A DNA stretch of 64,000 bases from Novosphingobium fuchskuhlense (GTDB lineage: Bacteria; Pseudomonadota; Alphaproteobacteria; Sphingomonadales; Sphingomonadaceae). Location of the stretch: contig NZ_KQ954246.1 in NCBI RefSeq assembly GCF_001519075.1, positions 682,001 through 746,000 of the forward strand, read 5' to 3'. Positions 42,665 to 51,923 of this stretch are shown piece after piece (the stretch's first letter is position 1; each line of letters starts with the position of its first letter). Below the pieces are notes generated by a model. It had not been told where the DNA came from. It did not search any database and was given only the letters and a program-made list of their open reading frames with translations. The position numbers and the translations under genes are program-made.

Positions 42665-43423
42665 TTACTGTCCCAGCTCGAACGTCACCGTCACGGATGC
42701 AGCAACCTGCACTTCGCCTGCCGCAACCGGGCTGGGCGCGGCGGCCATCATCTTTTCGGCGCGGGCAAACATCACCATCGGCTGCGGGGCATAGCCGCCG
42801 CTCTCGCTGATGGTGAGGATGCGCTTGACGGTGAGGCCGGCCGCCTTGGCATAGAGTTCGGCGCGGGCGCGGGCCTTCTTCATCGCGTCGAGGCGGGCCT
42901 CGTCGCTGGCGGCGTCGGGGCTCTCCAGCTGGAACGAGGGGCCGCTGATCTGATTGGCCCCGGCGTTCACCAGCGTGTCGATCGTCTTGCCGTAGTTGCC
43001 GATCTTGCGCTGCTTGACCTCGACCTGGTTGCTCGCCTGATAGCCGATGATCACGGGATCGCCGGAAACGTTGCCGTTCGCATCGGCGCGGGGCTGGCCG
43101 TAGAGCGGATTGACCGAGAGGTTGCTGGTCTGGATGTCGCGCTCGGCAATGCCACTGGCCTTGAGCGCGGCAATCACCGCGTTCATCTGCTCGGCGTTTT
43201 GCGAGAGGGCGGCCGACGCGGTCTTGGCCTGCGTGGTGACGCCTGCGCTGAACACGGCGAGATCGGGCGTGCGGGTCGACTTGCCATCGGCGCTGAGGGT
43301 CAGAACCGCATTGCCGGGGGCGACCACCGGAGCGGAGGACATGCTCTGCGCCATGGCGGGCGAGGCGGCACCGGCAGCAGCAAGCGCGGCGGCCATCAGG
43401 AGCGAGGTGGAGGTGGTTGTCAT
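42665..43423 (-). CDS. Periplasmic SIMPL (DUF541) domain protein
   Basis: A signal peptide (SLLMAAALAAAGAASPAMAQ) precedes a SIMPL domain: LTLSADGKSTRTPDLAVFSAGV, LKASGIAERDIQTSNLSVNPLY, YQASNQVEVKQR and ARARAELYAKAAGLTVKRIL. SIMPL proteins form barrel-like oligomers in the periplasm; E. coli YggE is linked to oxidative-stress tolerance, but the biochemical role is not settled. Length (252) is normal. An AAGGGGA binding site precedes the ATG. It lies 80 bases downstream of a GNAT gene. Confidence 0.9.
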   Translation of the reverse strand: MTTTSTSLLMAAALAAAGAASPAMAQSMSSAPVVAPGNAVLTLSADGKSTRTPDLAVFSAGVTTQAKTASAALSQNAEQMNAVIAALKASGIAERDIQTSNLSVNPLYGQPRADANGNVSGDPVIIGYQASNQVEVKQRKIGNYGKTIDTLVNAGANQISGPSFQLESPDAASDEARLDAMKKARARAELYAKAAGLTVKRILTISESGGYAPQPMVMFARAEKMMAAAPSPVAAGEVQVAASVTVTFELGQ

Positions 43424-43503
43424 CGGTTTGTCCCCTTGAGAAGTGGCCGCCCATGTGGGGCGAGGGGCCTTTCGCGGGGCTGAACCGCGATGACAGAAGT
43501 GCT

Positions 43504-44007
43504 TCAGGAGATGGACCGCTCGAGCACGACCATCTTGTAGGGCACATCCATCGGCAGCGGGAAGGGCCGCAGTTCGCCGGTGCGGCTGTAGCCGCGCCGT
43601 TCGTAGTACGCGATGAGATCGGTGCGGACATGAAGTACCATGCCTTCAACGACCCGCGCGCCGAATTCCCTGACGGCAAGACCCTCCCCTTCGCTGAGTA
43701 GGGCGCTCCCAAGGCCACCGGCCTGCAAGGTGGGAGAAACGCAAAGCAAACCCATATACGCGCGGCCGTCGCCTAGATCGGTGACCGTGACCGTGCCAAT
43801 CAGTGTGCCATCCTGTTCGGCCAGAAGGACGCGTTTCTCGGGCGCCGCAATCATCGCGGCGACTTCCTCGGGCGTGGTGCGGTTTCCGTCGAGCAGATCG
43901 GCCTCGTTTGTCCAACCTTGTCTCGCGCTTTCGCCCCTGTAGCCGCTTTCGATCAGGGCGCGCAGCTTTTGCGCGTCAGATGCTTGTGCAATCCGGTAGG
44001 CGATCAT
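43504..44007 (-). CDS. GNAT family N-acetyltransferase (in the lapA-pyrF unit)
   Basis: A 167-residue acetyltransferase: IAYRIAQASDAQKLRALIESGYRG at the N-terminus, motif A in LLCVSPTLQAGGLGSALLSEGE (QxxGLG binds acetyl-CoA), then LIAYYERRGYSRTGELRPFP, typical of motif B. It resembles a group of GNATs often annotated as acting on small molecules or amino acids; the substrate is unknown. It follows pyrF by 11 bases, indicating cotranscription with lapA and pyrF. Confidence 0.88.
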   Translation of the reverse strand: MIAYRIAQASDAQKLRALIESGYRGESARQGWTNEADLLDGNRTTPEEVAAMIAAPEKRVLLAEQDGTLIGTVTVTDLGDGRAYMGLLCVSPTLQAGGLGSALLSEGEGLAVREFGARVVEGMVLHVRTDLIAYYERRGYSRTGELRPFPLPMDVPYKMVVLERSIS

Positions 44008-44018
44008 GGCGGGCTGAC

Positions 44019-44693
44019 TCAGAGCGTGGCTTCGATGGCGCGGGCCGCGGCGACGGGGTCTTCGGCGCGGCTGATCGGGCGGCCGATGACGAGGACGCTG
44101 GCCCCATCGCGGCGGGCGGCGGCGGGGGTGACGATGCGCTTCTGGTCCGCGGTATGCCCGGTATCGGGGCGAAGGCCGGGGACGACGAAGAAGCCGTTCT
44201 TCCAGCGCTTGTGGATCGCGCCGACTTCGTGGCCCGAACAGACGATGCCATCGAGCCCGGCTTCCTGCGCCAGATCGGCCAGCCGCAGCGCCTGATCGTG
44301 CGCGCCGCCCGGAACGCCGACACCGGCGAGGTCATCGTCATCGAGGCTGGTGAGGACGGTGACCGCGACAACCTTGCAGTGCTCGCCCGCAGCGGCCTTG
44401 GCGTCTTCCATCATCGCACGGCCGCCGGCGGCGTGGATCGTGACGATCGCGGGTTCAAGCACGTGGATCGACTGCATCGCGGCGGCGACAGTGTTGGGGA
44501 TGTCGTGCAGCTTGAGGTCGAGGAAAACCGGAAGGCCCAGCTTTGCCACTTCGTGGACGCCGTGGTGGCCGTGCGCGCAGAAGAATTCGAGGCCGAGCTT
44601 CACCCCGCCGATATGGCCCCTGACCTTCTGCGCCAGCGCGATGGCGGCATCGAGACGCGGGAGATCAAGCGCGAGATAGACGGGATTGCTCAT
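44019..44693 (-). CDS. pyrF: Orotidine-5'-phosphate decarboxylase
   Basis: A 224-residue TIM barrel for the final step of UMP synthesis. The catalytic Lys-Asp network is in VFLDLKLHDIPNTVAAAM; VKLGLEFFCAHG, VTVLTSLDDDDL, and the phosphate-binding GLRPDTGHTADQKR with VIGRPISRAEDPVAAAR are present. Its ATG overlaps the lapA stop by 4 bases (ATGA), so the two are coupled. Confidence 0.96.
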   Translation of the reverse strand: MSNPVYLALDLPRLDAAIALAQKVRGHIGGVKLGLEFFCAHGHHGVHEVAKLGLPVFLDLKLHDIPNTVAAAMQSIHVLEPAIVTIHAAGGRAMMEDAKAAAGEHCKVVAVTVLTSLDDDDLAGVGVPGGAHDQALRLADLAQEAGLDGIVCSGHEVGAIHKRWKNGFFVVPGLRPDTGHTADQKRIVTPAAARRDGASVLVIGRPISRAEDPVAAARAIEATL

Positions 44694-44992
44694 GGGGCTT
44701 CGTTTGCTTTCTTCGATGCGGCGTCGAGCTGGGTGGAGGAGAGCGAGGCGCTTCCGGCCAGCGTGGTTTCAAGATTGGCGATGCGGCGCGAGAGCCGCCA
44801 GCGCGTGGTGCGGTGGATCAGCCACATGGGGACGAGGCCGAGGAGGAACGCGGCGATGACGAGCGCGGGCAGCTTGGTATCGAGAACGAGGCCCTGCCAG
44901 ACGTGAAGTTCGACCGGCTGCCAGTTCGCGGCGGAAAAGGCGGCCAGCGCGGCCACGATCACAAGCCACAGGATCGTGCGCAGTGATTTCAT
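44690..44992 (-). CDS. lapA: LapA-domain (DUF1049) inner-membrane protein
   Basis: A 100-residue protein with two transmembrane helices (about 6-25 and 42-60; LRTILWLVIVAALAAFSAAN and LPALVIAAFLLGLVPMWLIH) and a short cytosolic tail. The NWQPVELHVW stretch between them is typical of the LapA/YciS family. In E. coli LapA with LapB regulates LpxC turnover and lipopolysaccharide assembly; here the name is by family only, as no lapB is seen. A GAGGGGA site precedes the ATG. Confidence 0.82.
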   Translation of the reverse strand: MKSLRTILWLVIVAALAAFSAANWQPVELHVWQGLVLDTKLPALVIAAFLLGLVPMWLIHRTTRWRLSRRIANLETTLAGSASLSSTQLDAASKKANEAP

Positions 44993-45056
44993 GCGGGTCC
45001 CCTCGCGTTGTTTCGGACCAAGCTAGTCCGCTTTGGCGCGCAAGGCGAGTCCTGCC

Positions 45057-46370
45057 TTACGCCCCGAAAACGCGGGCGAAGATCGTGTCGACGGCCTTGA
45101 AATGGTAATCGAGGTTGAACTTGTCCTCGAGTTCCTGCGCGCTCATCACCGCGCTGACTTCGGGATCGGCCTTCAGCAGTTCGAGCAGCGAGAGCTGGCC
45201 GTCCGACTGCCAGACCTGCATCGCGTTGCGCTGGACGAGCCGGTAGGAATCGTCGCGCGTGAGGCCCGCCTGGGTGAGCGCGAGGAGCACACGCTGCGAG
45301 TGGACGAGGCCACCCATGCGGTCGAGGTTCTTCTGCATCCGCTCAGGGTACACGAGCAGCTTGTCGATCACGCCGGTGAGGCGGGCGAGCGCGAAATCGA
45401 GTGTGATCGTCGCGTCCGGGCCGATGTAGCGCTCGACCGAGGAGTGCGAGATATCGCGCTCGTGCCACAGGGCGACGTTCTCCAGCGCAGGCGTGACGGC
45501 GGAGCGGACCACGCGGGCGAGGCCGGTGAGGTTTTCCGTCAGCACCGGGTTGCGCTTGTGCGGCATCGCCGAGGAGCCCTTCTGGCCGGGCGAGAAGTAT
45601 TCCTCCGCCTCCAGCACTTCGGTGCGCTGCAAGTGGCGCACTTCGGTGGCGAGGCGCTCGATGCTGCTGGCGATCACGCCGAGCACGGCGAAGAACATGG
45701 CGTGCCGGTCGCGCGGGATGACCTGCGTCGAGACGGGTTCGACGCTCAGCCCAAGTTTTTCGGCGACATGGGCTTCGACGGCAGGGTCGATGTTGGCGAA
45801 GGTGCCGACGGCGCCCGAAATGGCGCACGTGGCGACTTCGGCGCGCGCGGCGACGAGGCGCGCCCAGCAGCGGTCGAACTCGGCATAGGCCTGCGCGAGC
45901 TTGAGGCCGAAGGTGGTCGGCTCGGCATGGATGCCGTGGCTGCGGCCGATGGTGGGCGTGTACTTGTGCTCCACCGCGCGGCGCTTGATGGCGTCCAGCA
46001 GCGCGTCGATGTCCGCGATGAGGATATCGGCGGCCTGCGTCAGCTGGACGTTCAGCGTGGTGTCGAGCACGTCGGAGCTTGTCATGCCCTGGTGCATGAA
46101 GCGGGCTTCGGGGCCGACTTCCTTGGCCACCCAATCGAGGAAGGCGATGACGTCGTGCTTGGTGACCGCCTCGATCGCGTCGATGGCGGCAACGTCGATG
46201 GCCGGATTGGTGGCCCACCAGTCCCACAGCGCCTTGGCGGCGGACGGCGGGACGACGCCAAGCTCGCCGAGCTTCTCGGTCGCGTGCGCCTCGATCTCGA
46301 ACCAGATGCGATAGCGCGCTTCCGGCTCCCAGATCGCGGTCATCGCGGGGCGGGCATAACGGGGGACCAT
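45057..46370 (-). CDS. purB: Adenylosuccinate lyase
   Basis: A 437-residue fumarase/aspartase superfamily enzyme used twice in purine synthesis (SAICAR and adenylosuccinate cleavage). The superfamily signature GSSAMPHKRNP carries the flexible catalytic loop; GRSHGIHAEPTTFGLKLA holds a catalytic His; FMHQGMTSSDVLDT binds substrate. The N-terminus VPRYARPAMTAIWEPEARY is typical. A GAGGAG site precedes the ATG. Confidence 0.96.
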   Translation of the reverse strand: MVPRYARPAMTAIWEPEARYRIWFEIEAHATEKLGELGVVPPSAAKALWDWWATNPAIDVAAIDAIEAVTKHDVIAFLDWVAKEVGPEARFMHQGMTSSDVLDTTLNVQLTQAADILIADIDALLDAIKRRAVEHKYTPTIGRSHGIHAEPTTFGLKLAQAYAEFDRCWARLVAARAEVATCAISGAVGTFANIDPAVEAHVAEKLGLSVEPVSTQVIPRDRHAMFFAVLGVIASSIERLATEVRHLQRTEVLEAEEYFSPGQKGSSAMPHKRNPVLTENLTGLARVVRSAVTPALENVALWHERDISHSSVERYIGPDATITLDFALARLTGVIDKLLVYPERMQKNLDRMGGLVHSQRVLLALTQAGLTRDDSYRLVQRNAMQVWQSDGQLSLLELLKADPEVSAVMSAQELEDKFNLDYHFKAVDTIFARVFGA

Positions 46371-46444
46371 GGGCGACTCCTCAAGCGGGCTTACGTGGGG
46401 GAGCCGCTAGGAGGCGGTGGCCGGGAAGGCAAGAGGGGCACGCT

Positions 46445-47149
46445 TCAGGTTGTGAAGGTGAGGTCGGTCTCGCCCGTGGTCTGGCCAGCATCATCGAAGC
46501 GGCGCTCGATGATGCGCGCGGCGCCGTCTGCCGCGATGGTGAGAATGGTGGAACAGCGCGTGCCGTAGAGCGGATTGCGGATGAAGACGGAGGAGAAACG
46601 GGCTTCGGGGCCCTCTCCGGCAAGCTCGGTCTGATCCGCCAGCGCGGCAAGGAGGGGGTCGGGATCATCGCGGCCCGTATCCAGCCACCGGCCGAGCGCA
46701 GACTGGAGTGCAGTTGTCTTGGCCCAGGGCTGCTCATGCGGGCCGTTCGAGAGTCCGTGGATGCCGGGGGCGAGGGAGCGACGGCGGACTGCTGGGTGGT
46801 TGGTGAGGTGCCAGGCCCCCTGAGCATCGGCCATGAAGAGGTTGAACGGGTTCATGGTTTCCGGCGCGGCGGGTTCGTGTCCCGCCAGCCAGTCGGTGAC
46901 CAGTGCGCCGCGCGAGGCGAGGTGGGGGAGGGGGTAGCCATCGACGCGCAGGTTGGTGACGAGCGCGAAGCGGCCCGCGTCATTCACACCCAGCCAGGTT
47001 CCGCCGGCCTGCAGATCGCGCCCGGCGATCACGCCGTTGTCCCAGCGGGCCAGCGGCGCGGTGGGGCGTACGTGGAACTCGTCGCGGTTGCCGATGACGA
47101 CAAGGCGCCAACGCGGGTGCACGCGGAAGGCGGCAGCGGCGACGCACAT
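46445..47149 (-). CDS. NRDE family (TANGO2-like) protein
   Basis: A 234-residue member of the Ntn-hydrolase-like family named for its motif: the chain starts MCVAAAAF with Cys2, and VIGNRDEFHVRPT contains the eponymous NRDE. GGTWLGVNDAGRFALVTN follows. Eukaryotic TANGO2 affects Golgi organisation and haem or lipid handling; bacterial function is unknown. Cys2 would become a catalytic N-terminal nucleophile if Met is removed. The ATG lies one base after the radC stop. Confidence 0.86.
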   Translation of the reverse strand: MCVAAAAFRVHPRWRLVVIGNRDEFHVRPTAPLARWDNGVIAGRDLQAGGTWLGVNDAGRFALVTNLRVDGYPLPHLASRGALVTDWLAGHEPAAPETMNPFNLFMADAQGAWHLTNHPAVRRRSLAPGIHGLSNGPHEQPWAKTTALQSALGRWLDTGRDDPDPLLAALADQTELAGEGPEARFSSVFIRNPLYGTRCSTILTIAADGAARIIERRFDDAGQTTGETDLTFTT

Positions 47150-47150
47150 G

Positions 47151-47894
47151 TCAGATCAGGCCCTTGGCCTTGAGGCTGACATGGCCTTGCCGCCCGATGA
47201 TCACGTGATCGTGGACCGTGACGCCCAGCAACCGGCCGGCCTCGATGATCTTCTGCGTGATCTGGATATCGGCGCGGCTGGGCTCCGGGCTGCCCGAGGG
47301 GTGATTGTGCACCAGAATCAGCGCGGCAGCGCCGATGGCCATCGCCTTGGCGATGATCTCGCGCGTGTAGATCGCCGATTCATCGAGCGTGCCGTCACTC
47401 ACGATCTGATCGAGGATCAGCCGGTTCTGCGTGTTGAGATAGAGCACCCGCACCCGTTCGTGGTTGAGGTGGGCCATGTCGATGTGGAGATAATCGAGCA
47501 GCGCCTGCCAGCTGGACAGGACCGGCTCCTCGCGCACGGTCTGCCGGGCGAGACGCCGCGCCGAAATGCCGACGATCTTGAGCGCGGCCGCCGCCGCCTC
47601 CTTGATCCCCGGCACGCCCATGAGCGTCTGCGCATCGGCGTTGAGCACCCCGGCCAGACTGCCGAAGCGCTGGAGCAGCATGCGCGCATGCGGTTTGACG
47701 TCCTGCCGGGGGATCGCGGTCATCAGGAGATATTCGATGACCTCGTGATCGCCCAGCGCATCGTCCCCGCCCTCGAGCAGCCGCTTCCTGAGGCGCGCGC
47801 GGTGACCGGACGGATCGAGCCCCGCTTCGCGCACGCGGTCCTTGTCAGAAAGGGTGCGCGCGGGCTGGGGAAAGAGGCTGGGCGGATCGTCCAT
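47151..47894 (-). CDS. radC: RadC family JAB-domain protein
   Basis: A 247-residue protein: N-terminal helix-hairpin-helix region (SGHRARLRKRLLEGGDDALGD and LMGVPGIKEAAAAALK) and a C-terminal JAB/MPN metalloprotease-like domain with the JAMM pattern, Glu in LDESAIYTREI and HNHPSGSPEPSRAD. RadC was long linked to DNA repair, but the E. coli assignment was withdrawn, and natural competence or recombination roles are suggested; substrate unknown. Upstream in-frame starts exist; the ATG at 47894 gives the usual length. It is divergent from ydbH. Confidence 0.9.
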   Translation of the reverse strand: MDDPPSLFPQPARTLSDKDRVREAGLDPSGHRARLRKRLLEGGDDALGDHEVIEYLLMTAIPRQDVKPHARMLLQRFGSLAGVLNADAQTLMGVPGIKEAAAAALKIVGISARRLARQTVREEPVLSSWQALLDYLHIDMAHLNHERVRVLYLNTQNRLILDQIVSDGTLDESAIYTREIIAKAMAIGAAALILVHNHPSGSPEPSRADIQITQKIIEAGRLLGVTVHDHVIIGRQGHVSLKAKGLI

Positions 47895-47980
47895 GGGCTG
47901 AACGCGAATGTGCCTGCCTCTGCCGCGCGGTGCAAGCCGCGGCATTGCGTCGCCCGTCCGGCTGGGCAACAAGAGCGGCA

Positions 47981-50900
47981 ATGCCGGACGATGCAGAGCC
48001 TATGAACGAATCGCCGGGCGGTGCGCCGGCGGTGCGGCAAACCGGAAAGCGGCGCCGGCTTGCGCTGGTTTCGGCGGGAGTGCTGGCGGCGCTTGCCGTG
48101 GGCCTGTGGTCGGCGCGCGAGCAGATCGCCGGTGGCCTGATCGACCGCCAACTGGCGCAGATGGGCCTGCCGGGGCGCTATACGATCGAGTCGATCAGTG
48201 CGGACCGGCAGATCCTGCGGGGCATCGTGATCGGCGATCCTGCACATCCCGATCTCACCGTCGAGCGTGCCGAAGTGCGGCTGGCCTATGGGCTGACGGG
48301 GCCGCGTATCGGGCAGATCATTCTCGTGCGGCCAAGGCTTTACGGCGCATACCGCCAGGGCCACCTGAGCCTTGGCGCGCTCGACAAGGTGGTGCTGGCC
48401 AACGCGCCATCGGGCAACGCGCCAGGACTGCCCGATCTTGACCTCACGGTGATCGACGGCCGCGCCGTGCTCGAAAGCGAATTTGGCCGTCTGGCCGTCA
48501 AGGCAGACGGGACGGGCAATCTGGCCGGCGGTTTCAAGGGCACGCTGGCCGCGATCATGCCGCAGGTGGCGGCGGGCGGATGCAGCGGCGCGCGGCTGAC
48601 GGCCTATGGCGCGATCTCGGTGGCGGACGGCCGGCCGCGTTTTGCCGGGCCGGTGCGGCTGAACGGGCTGACCTGCGGCAAGGACCTGTCCACCGGACCT
48701 GCCGCGCTGGCGCTCGACGTGACGGGCGACAAGGACCTTGGCGGCGCGGCGATCAGGGGCAAGCTGGAAGCGGGCACGCTGGCCGCGCGGGGCATGGCCG
48801 CCTCGCGCCTCGCGCTTGGCGGCGAACTCGTGTTCAAGCTGGGCGAACTGCGCGGGCACGTGGTGAGCGAAGCTGCCGGGGTGCGCACGGCAGGTCTGGT
48901 GGCAGGAACGCTCGGGATTGACGGCGATCTCGATGTGAAGGCGGGCGGGGAGAGCGTGGTGCTGCGCGGCGCGGTTTCGGGCCGGGGACTCGCGCGAGGG
49001 GCCGCGACCGAACGCGCCCTTGCCGGGGCCGCCGCCGCCGCAGAAGGCACACTGGCCGCGCCGTTGCTCGCCCGGCTGCGCGGCGCGCTGGCACGCGAGG
49101 AGCGCGGCAGCCGGCTGGCGGGCGATGTGGTGCTGCGCCGCGAGGGCGTGAAATGGAGCCTCGTTGCGCCGAGCGCGGCGGTGCGCGGCGGCAGCGGGGC
49201 GGCGCTGCTCTCGGTGTCGCGCCTGCAGGTCGCCTCGCAGCCGGGCCGCCTGCCGAGCCTTGCGGGCAATTTCGCGATGGCGGGCGAGGGCCTGCCGCCG
49301 ATCACCGGGCGGATGGAGCCGGGTGCGGGCGGCCGGCCGGCGCTGAAGCTGCGAATGGCCGCCTATCGCAGCGGGGCGGACATGCTGGCGCTGCCCTTGC
49401 TCGAGGTGGCACAGGGGCCGGGCGGCGCGCTGACCTTCAGCGGTATCGCCGAGGCATCGGGCGCGATCCCCGGCGGCGCGGTGAGCGGCCTCAGCCTGCC
49501 GATTGCCGGAACCATCAGCCCGCGCGGCGATCTCGCGCTGTGGGAGCGCTGCGTGACGCCGGCGTTCACCAGCCTCCAGGTGGGGGCCGTCACGCTGGAC
49601 CGGCGGCAGCTGACGGTCTGTCCGGCAGGGGGGCAGGCGATCGTGCGCTATGGCGCGGGGGGCTTCAGCGCGGCCCTTGGCATGTCCGCCCTCGCGCTCA
49701 GCGGGCGGCTTGGCGAAACACCGCTGGTTTTGAGCACCGGGCCGGTTGGCCTTGCCTGGCCCGGCACGCTGACGCTGCGCGGCGCGGACGTCACGCTGGG
49801 GCAGGGCGAGGCGGCGACGCGGGTGAAGCTGGCCAATCTGGTCGCGCGCCTCGGCAAGGACTTCGCAGGCACGTTCGGCGGCGTCGACGCGAGGCTCGCC
49901 GCCGTGCCGATCGACCTGACCGATGCGGCGGGCGACTGGCGCTTTGCCGAGGGCGCGCTGACCCTCAGCGGTGTGCACTTTGCCGCCGCCGACCGGTTCC
50001 AGCCGGCGCGGTTCAAGACGCTGGCCGGCGAGAATGCTGTCCTCACGCTGAAGGATAACCGCATCGCCGCCGAGGCGGTGCTGCGCGAACCGGATTCGAG
50101 GGCCGAGGTGGTGCGGGTCAGCCTGGCGCATGATCTCGCCACGGCACGCGGCCACGCCGATCTCGCGGTCGATGGCCTTGTCTTCGACAAGCGCAAGATC
50201 GTGCCCGGCAAGGTCGGCGGGCTGCAGGTCGATACGCTGGCGCCGCAGTTCAAGGGCGTGATCGCGCTCGCCGAAGGAACGGTGCGCGGGACCGGGCGGG
50301 TCGACTGGACGGACAGGACCCTGACCAGCACCGGCACGTTCGGCACCGATGGGTTCGATTTCGCGGCGGCATTCGGCCCGGTGAAGGCCGTTTCGGGTAC
50401 GCTCCACTTCACCGATCTGATCGGCATGGCCACGGCCCCGCACCAGATCCTCCATGTGGGTTCGGCCAACCCGGGGATCGAAGTGAACGACGGCGTGGTC
50501 GATATCGAACTGCTGCCGGGACAGGTCGTGCGCATCAACGGCGGCGTCTGGCCGTTCCTCGGCGGCAAGTTGCGCCTGTCACCGGGGGACCTCAGGCTGA
50601 CGGTCAACGAGCCGCGCCGCTTCCGGATCGAGATCGAGAACCTCGATGCGGCCAAGTTCCTCGAGCGGATGGAACTGGCCAACCTTTCGGCGACCGGCGT
50701 GTTCGACGGGGTGCTGCCGCTGGAATTCGATGCCAGCGGGGGGCGCATCATCGGCGGCGAACTGGTGTCGCGCCTGCCCGGCGGCACCGTCTCCTATGTC
50801 GGTGCCCTGTCTTACAAGGACTTGTCGATGATGGCGAACTTCGCGTTCGACGCGCTGAAATCGCTGGATTATTCGAGCATGACGATCGGCATGGACGGCA

Positions 50901-51169
50901 ATCTGGCCGGAGACGTGATCACGCGCGTCCAGTTCAGTGGCATCCGCCAGGGCAAGGATGCCAAGCAGAATTTCCTGACCCGGCAGATCGCCAGGGTGCC
51001 GCTGCAGTTCAACGTCAACATCCACGCGCCATTCTACAGCCTGATCAGTTCGATGAACCCGCAGCCGCCGCCGGGAGCGTTCCGCGGTCTTCCCAGAACC
51101 TTGCAGCCACCTGCCAGCGGCGTTCAGCCTTCGGTCAGCAGTTCCACGCCAAAAGGAGCCGGCAATTGA
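47981..51169 (+). CDS. ydbH: YdbH-family AsmA/TamB-like intermembrane protein
   Basis: A protein of about 1060 residues with one N-terminal anchor (KRRRLALVSAGVLAALAVGLW) and a long, beta-rich periplasmic body typical of AsmA-like repeat proteins. The C-terminal third (KAVSGTLHFTDLIGMATAPHQ, then VFDGVLPLEFDASGGRI) matches YdbH. In E. coli YdbH spans the periplasm and works with YnbE as a lipid-transport bridge partly redundant with TamB and YhdP. The gene is followed by ynbE and ydbL with tight spacing, the same order as in E. coli. Two in-frame ATGs (47981, 48002) are possible starts. Confidence 0.86.
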   Translation: MPDDAEPMNESPGGAPAVRQTGKRRRLALVSAGVLAALAVGLWSAREQIAGGLIDRQLAQMGLPGRYTIESISADRQILRGIVIGDPAHPDLTVERAEVRLAYGLTGPRIGQIILVRPRLYGAYRQGHLSLGALDKVVLANAPSGNAPGLPDLDLTVIDGRAVLESEFGRLAVKADGTGNLAGGFKGTLAAIMPQVAAGGCSGARLTAYGAISVADGRPRFAGPVRLNGLTCGKDLSTGPAALALDVTGDKDLGGAAIRGKLEAGTLAARGMAASRLALGGELVFKLGELRGHVVSEAAGVRTAGLVAGTLGIDGDLDVKAGGESVVLRGAVSGRGLARGAATERALAGAAAAAEGTLAAPLLARLRGALAREERGSRLAGDVVLRREGVKWSLVAPSAAVRGGSGAALLSVSRLQVASQPGRLPSLAGNFAMAGEGLPPITGRMEPGAGGRPALKLRMAAYRSGADMLALPLLEVAQGPGGALTFSGIAEASGAIPGGAVSGLSLPIAGTISPRGDLALWERCVTPAFTSLQVGAVTLDRRQLTVCPAGGQAIVRYGAGGFSAALGMSALALSGRLGETPLVLSTGPVGLAWPGTLTLRGADVTLGQGEAATRVKLANLVARLGKDFAGTFGGVDARLAAVPIDLTDAAGDWRFAEGALTLSGVHFAAADRFQPARFKTLAGENAVLTLKDNRIAAEAVLREPDSRAEVVRVSLAHDLATARGHADLAVDGLVFDKRKIVPGKVGGLQVDTLAPQFKGVIALAEGTVRGTGRVDWTDRTLTSTGTFGTDGFDFAAAFGPVKAVSGTLHFTDLIGMATAPHQILHVGSANPGIEVNDGVVDIELLPGQVVRINGGVWPFLGGKLRLSPGDLRLTVNEPRRFRIEIENLDAAKFLERMELANLSATGVFDGVLPLEFDASGGRIIGGELVSRLPGGTVSYVGALSYKDLSMMANFAFDALKSLDYSSMTIGMDGNLAGDVITRVQFSGIRQGKDAKQNFLTRQIARVPLQFNVNIHAPFYSLISSMNPQPPPGAFRGLPRTLQPPASGVQPSVSSSTPKGAGN

Positions 51170-51432
51170 CGTTGATCAGCAACCCTGCAACCACGTGGCC
51201 CATCAAGGTTGAGGGGCTGGGCAGAATGGCGGGGACAGGCAGACGACTGCGGCAATTGCGCCTCGCGGCCGTGTTGGCGGCAGGCTCGATGCTGACGGGC
51301 GGGTGCATTACCGTGAAGGCGCCCGACAAGCCGATCGTCATCGAGCTCAACATCAACATCAAGCAGGAAGTGGTCTATCGCCTGGCCGGAGACGCCAGCC
51401 AGACGATCGACAATAACAAGGACATTTTCTGA
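51166..51432 (+). CDS. ynbE: YnbE-family outer-membrane lipoprotein
   Basis: The conserved part, ITVKAPDKPIVIELNINIKQ followed by EVVYRLAGDASQTIDNNKDIF, matches YnbE, a small lipoprotein that stacks onto YdbH. A lipid-attachment Cys lies in SMLTGGC. Two starts are possible. A TTG at 51166 overlaps the ydbH stop (TTGA) behind an excellent AAAAGGAG, but leaves about 46 residues before the Cys. An ATG at 51226 behind GAGGGG gives a normal 26-residue lipoprotein signal (RRLRQLRLAAVLAAG). The first has the better ribosome site, the second the better biology. Confidence 0.82.
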   Translation: MTLISNPATTWPIKVEGLGRMAGTGRRLRQLRLAAVLAAGSMLTGGCITVKAPDKPIVIELNINIKQEVVYRLAGDASQTIDNNKDIF

Positions 51433-51433
51433 G

Positions 51434-51823
51434 ATGGCACGCACATTTGGAAAACTCGGGCTGGCGGGCGCCGCACTGGCCGTGGCCGGCATGATCCCTG
51501 CCGCCGCGCAGGCGCAGCGCGATCCGGCCTATGCCGCGGCGCGCGCGGCCGGGCAGGTGGGCGAGAAGGTTGATGGCTACCTCGGCTATGTCATGCCCCC
51601 GAGCCCCTCGCTCAAGGCGGTGATCGACGAGCTCAACATCAAGCGCAAGGCCGTCTATGCCGACAAGGCCGCTGCAGCCCATGCGACGGTGGAGGAATAT
51701 GCGCTGACATCGGGATGCCTGCTGATCTCGCAGACGACGCCGGGCGAGAAGTACCAGGGCCCCGACGGCAGCTGGCAGACGCGCACGTCCGCACCGCCGC
51801 TGCGCGATTCGCGCTGCCCCTGA
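51434..51823 (+). CDS. ydbL: YdbL-family (DUF1318) periplasmic protein
   Basis: A signal peptide (LGLAGAALAVAGMIPAAAQAQ) precedes a DUF1318 domain: ARAAGQVGEKVDGYLGYV, then VIDELNIKRKAVYADKAAAA. In E. coli YdbL is a periplasmic partner that modulates the YdbH-YnbE bridge. The ATG is one base after the ynbE stop. A C-terminal extension with two Cys (TSGCLLISQ and RDSRCP) is longer than in E. coli and could form a disulfide. Confidence 0.85.
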   Translation: MARTFGKLGLAGAALAVAGMIPAAAQAQRDPAYAAARAAGQVGEKVDGYLGYVMPPSPSLKAVIDELNIKRKAVYADKAAAAHATVEEYALTSGCLLISQTTPGEKYQGPDGSWQTRTSAPPLRDSRCP

Positions 51824-51923
51824 GTTCAAATCGCGGTAAAAACAGACGCGCGCCAGGTCGATGATCCAGGGCGCGTCTTCGCACATGCCGCAATTCCGCC
51901 GTTTACAGCACCTTCTGCTGCGG

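Noticed and set aside
47723..50455. A 910-residue open frame on the minus strand opposite ydbH
   Set aside because: It is rich in Arg, His, Pro and Gln with no domain, as expected from the antisense of GC-rich coding DNA; ydbH has signal anchor, family match and operon context.
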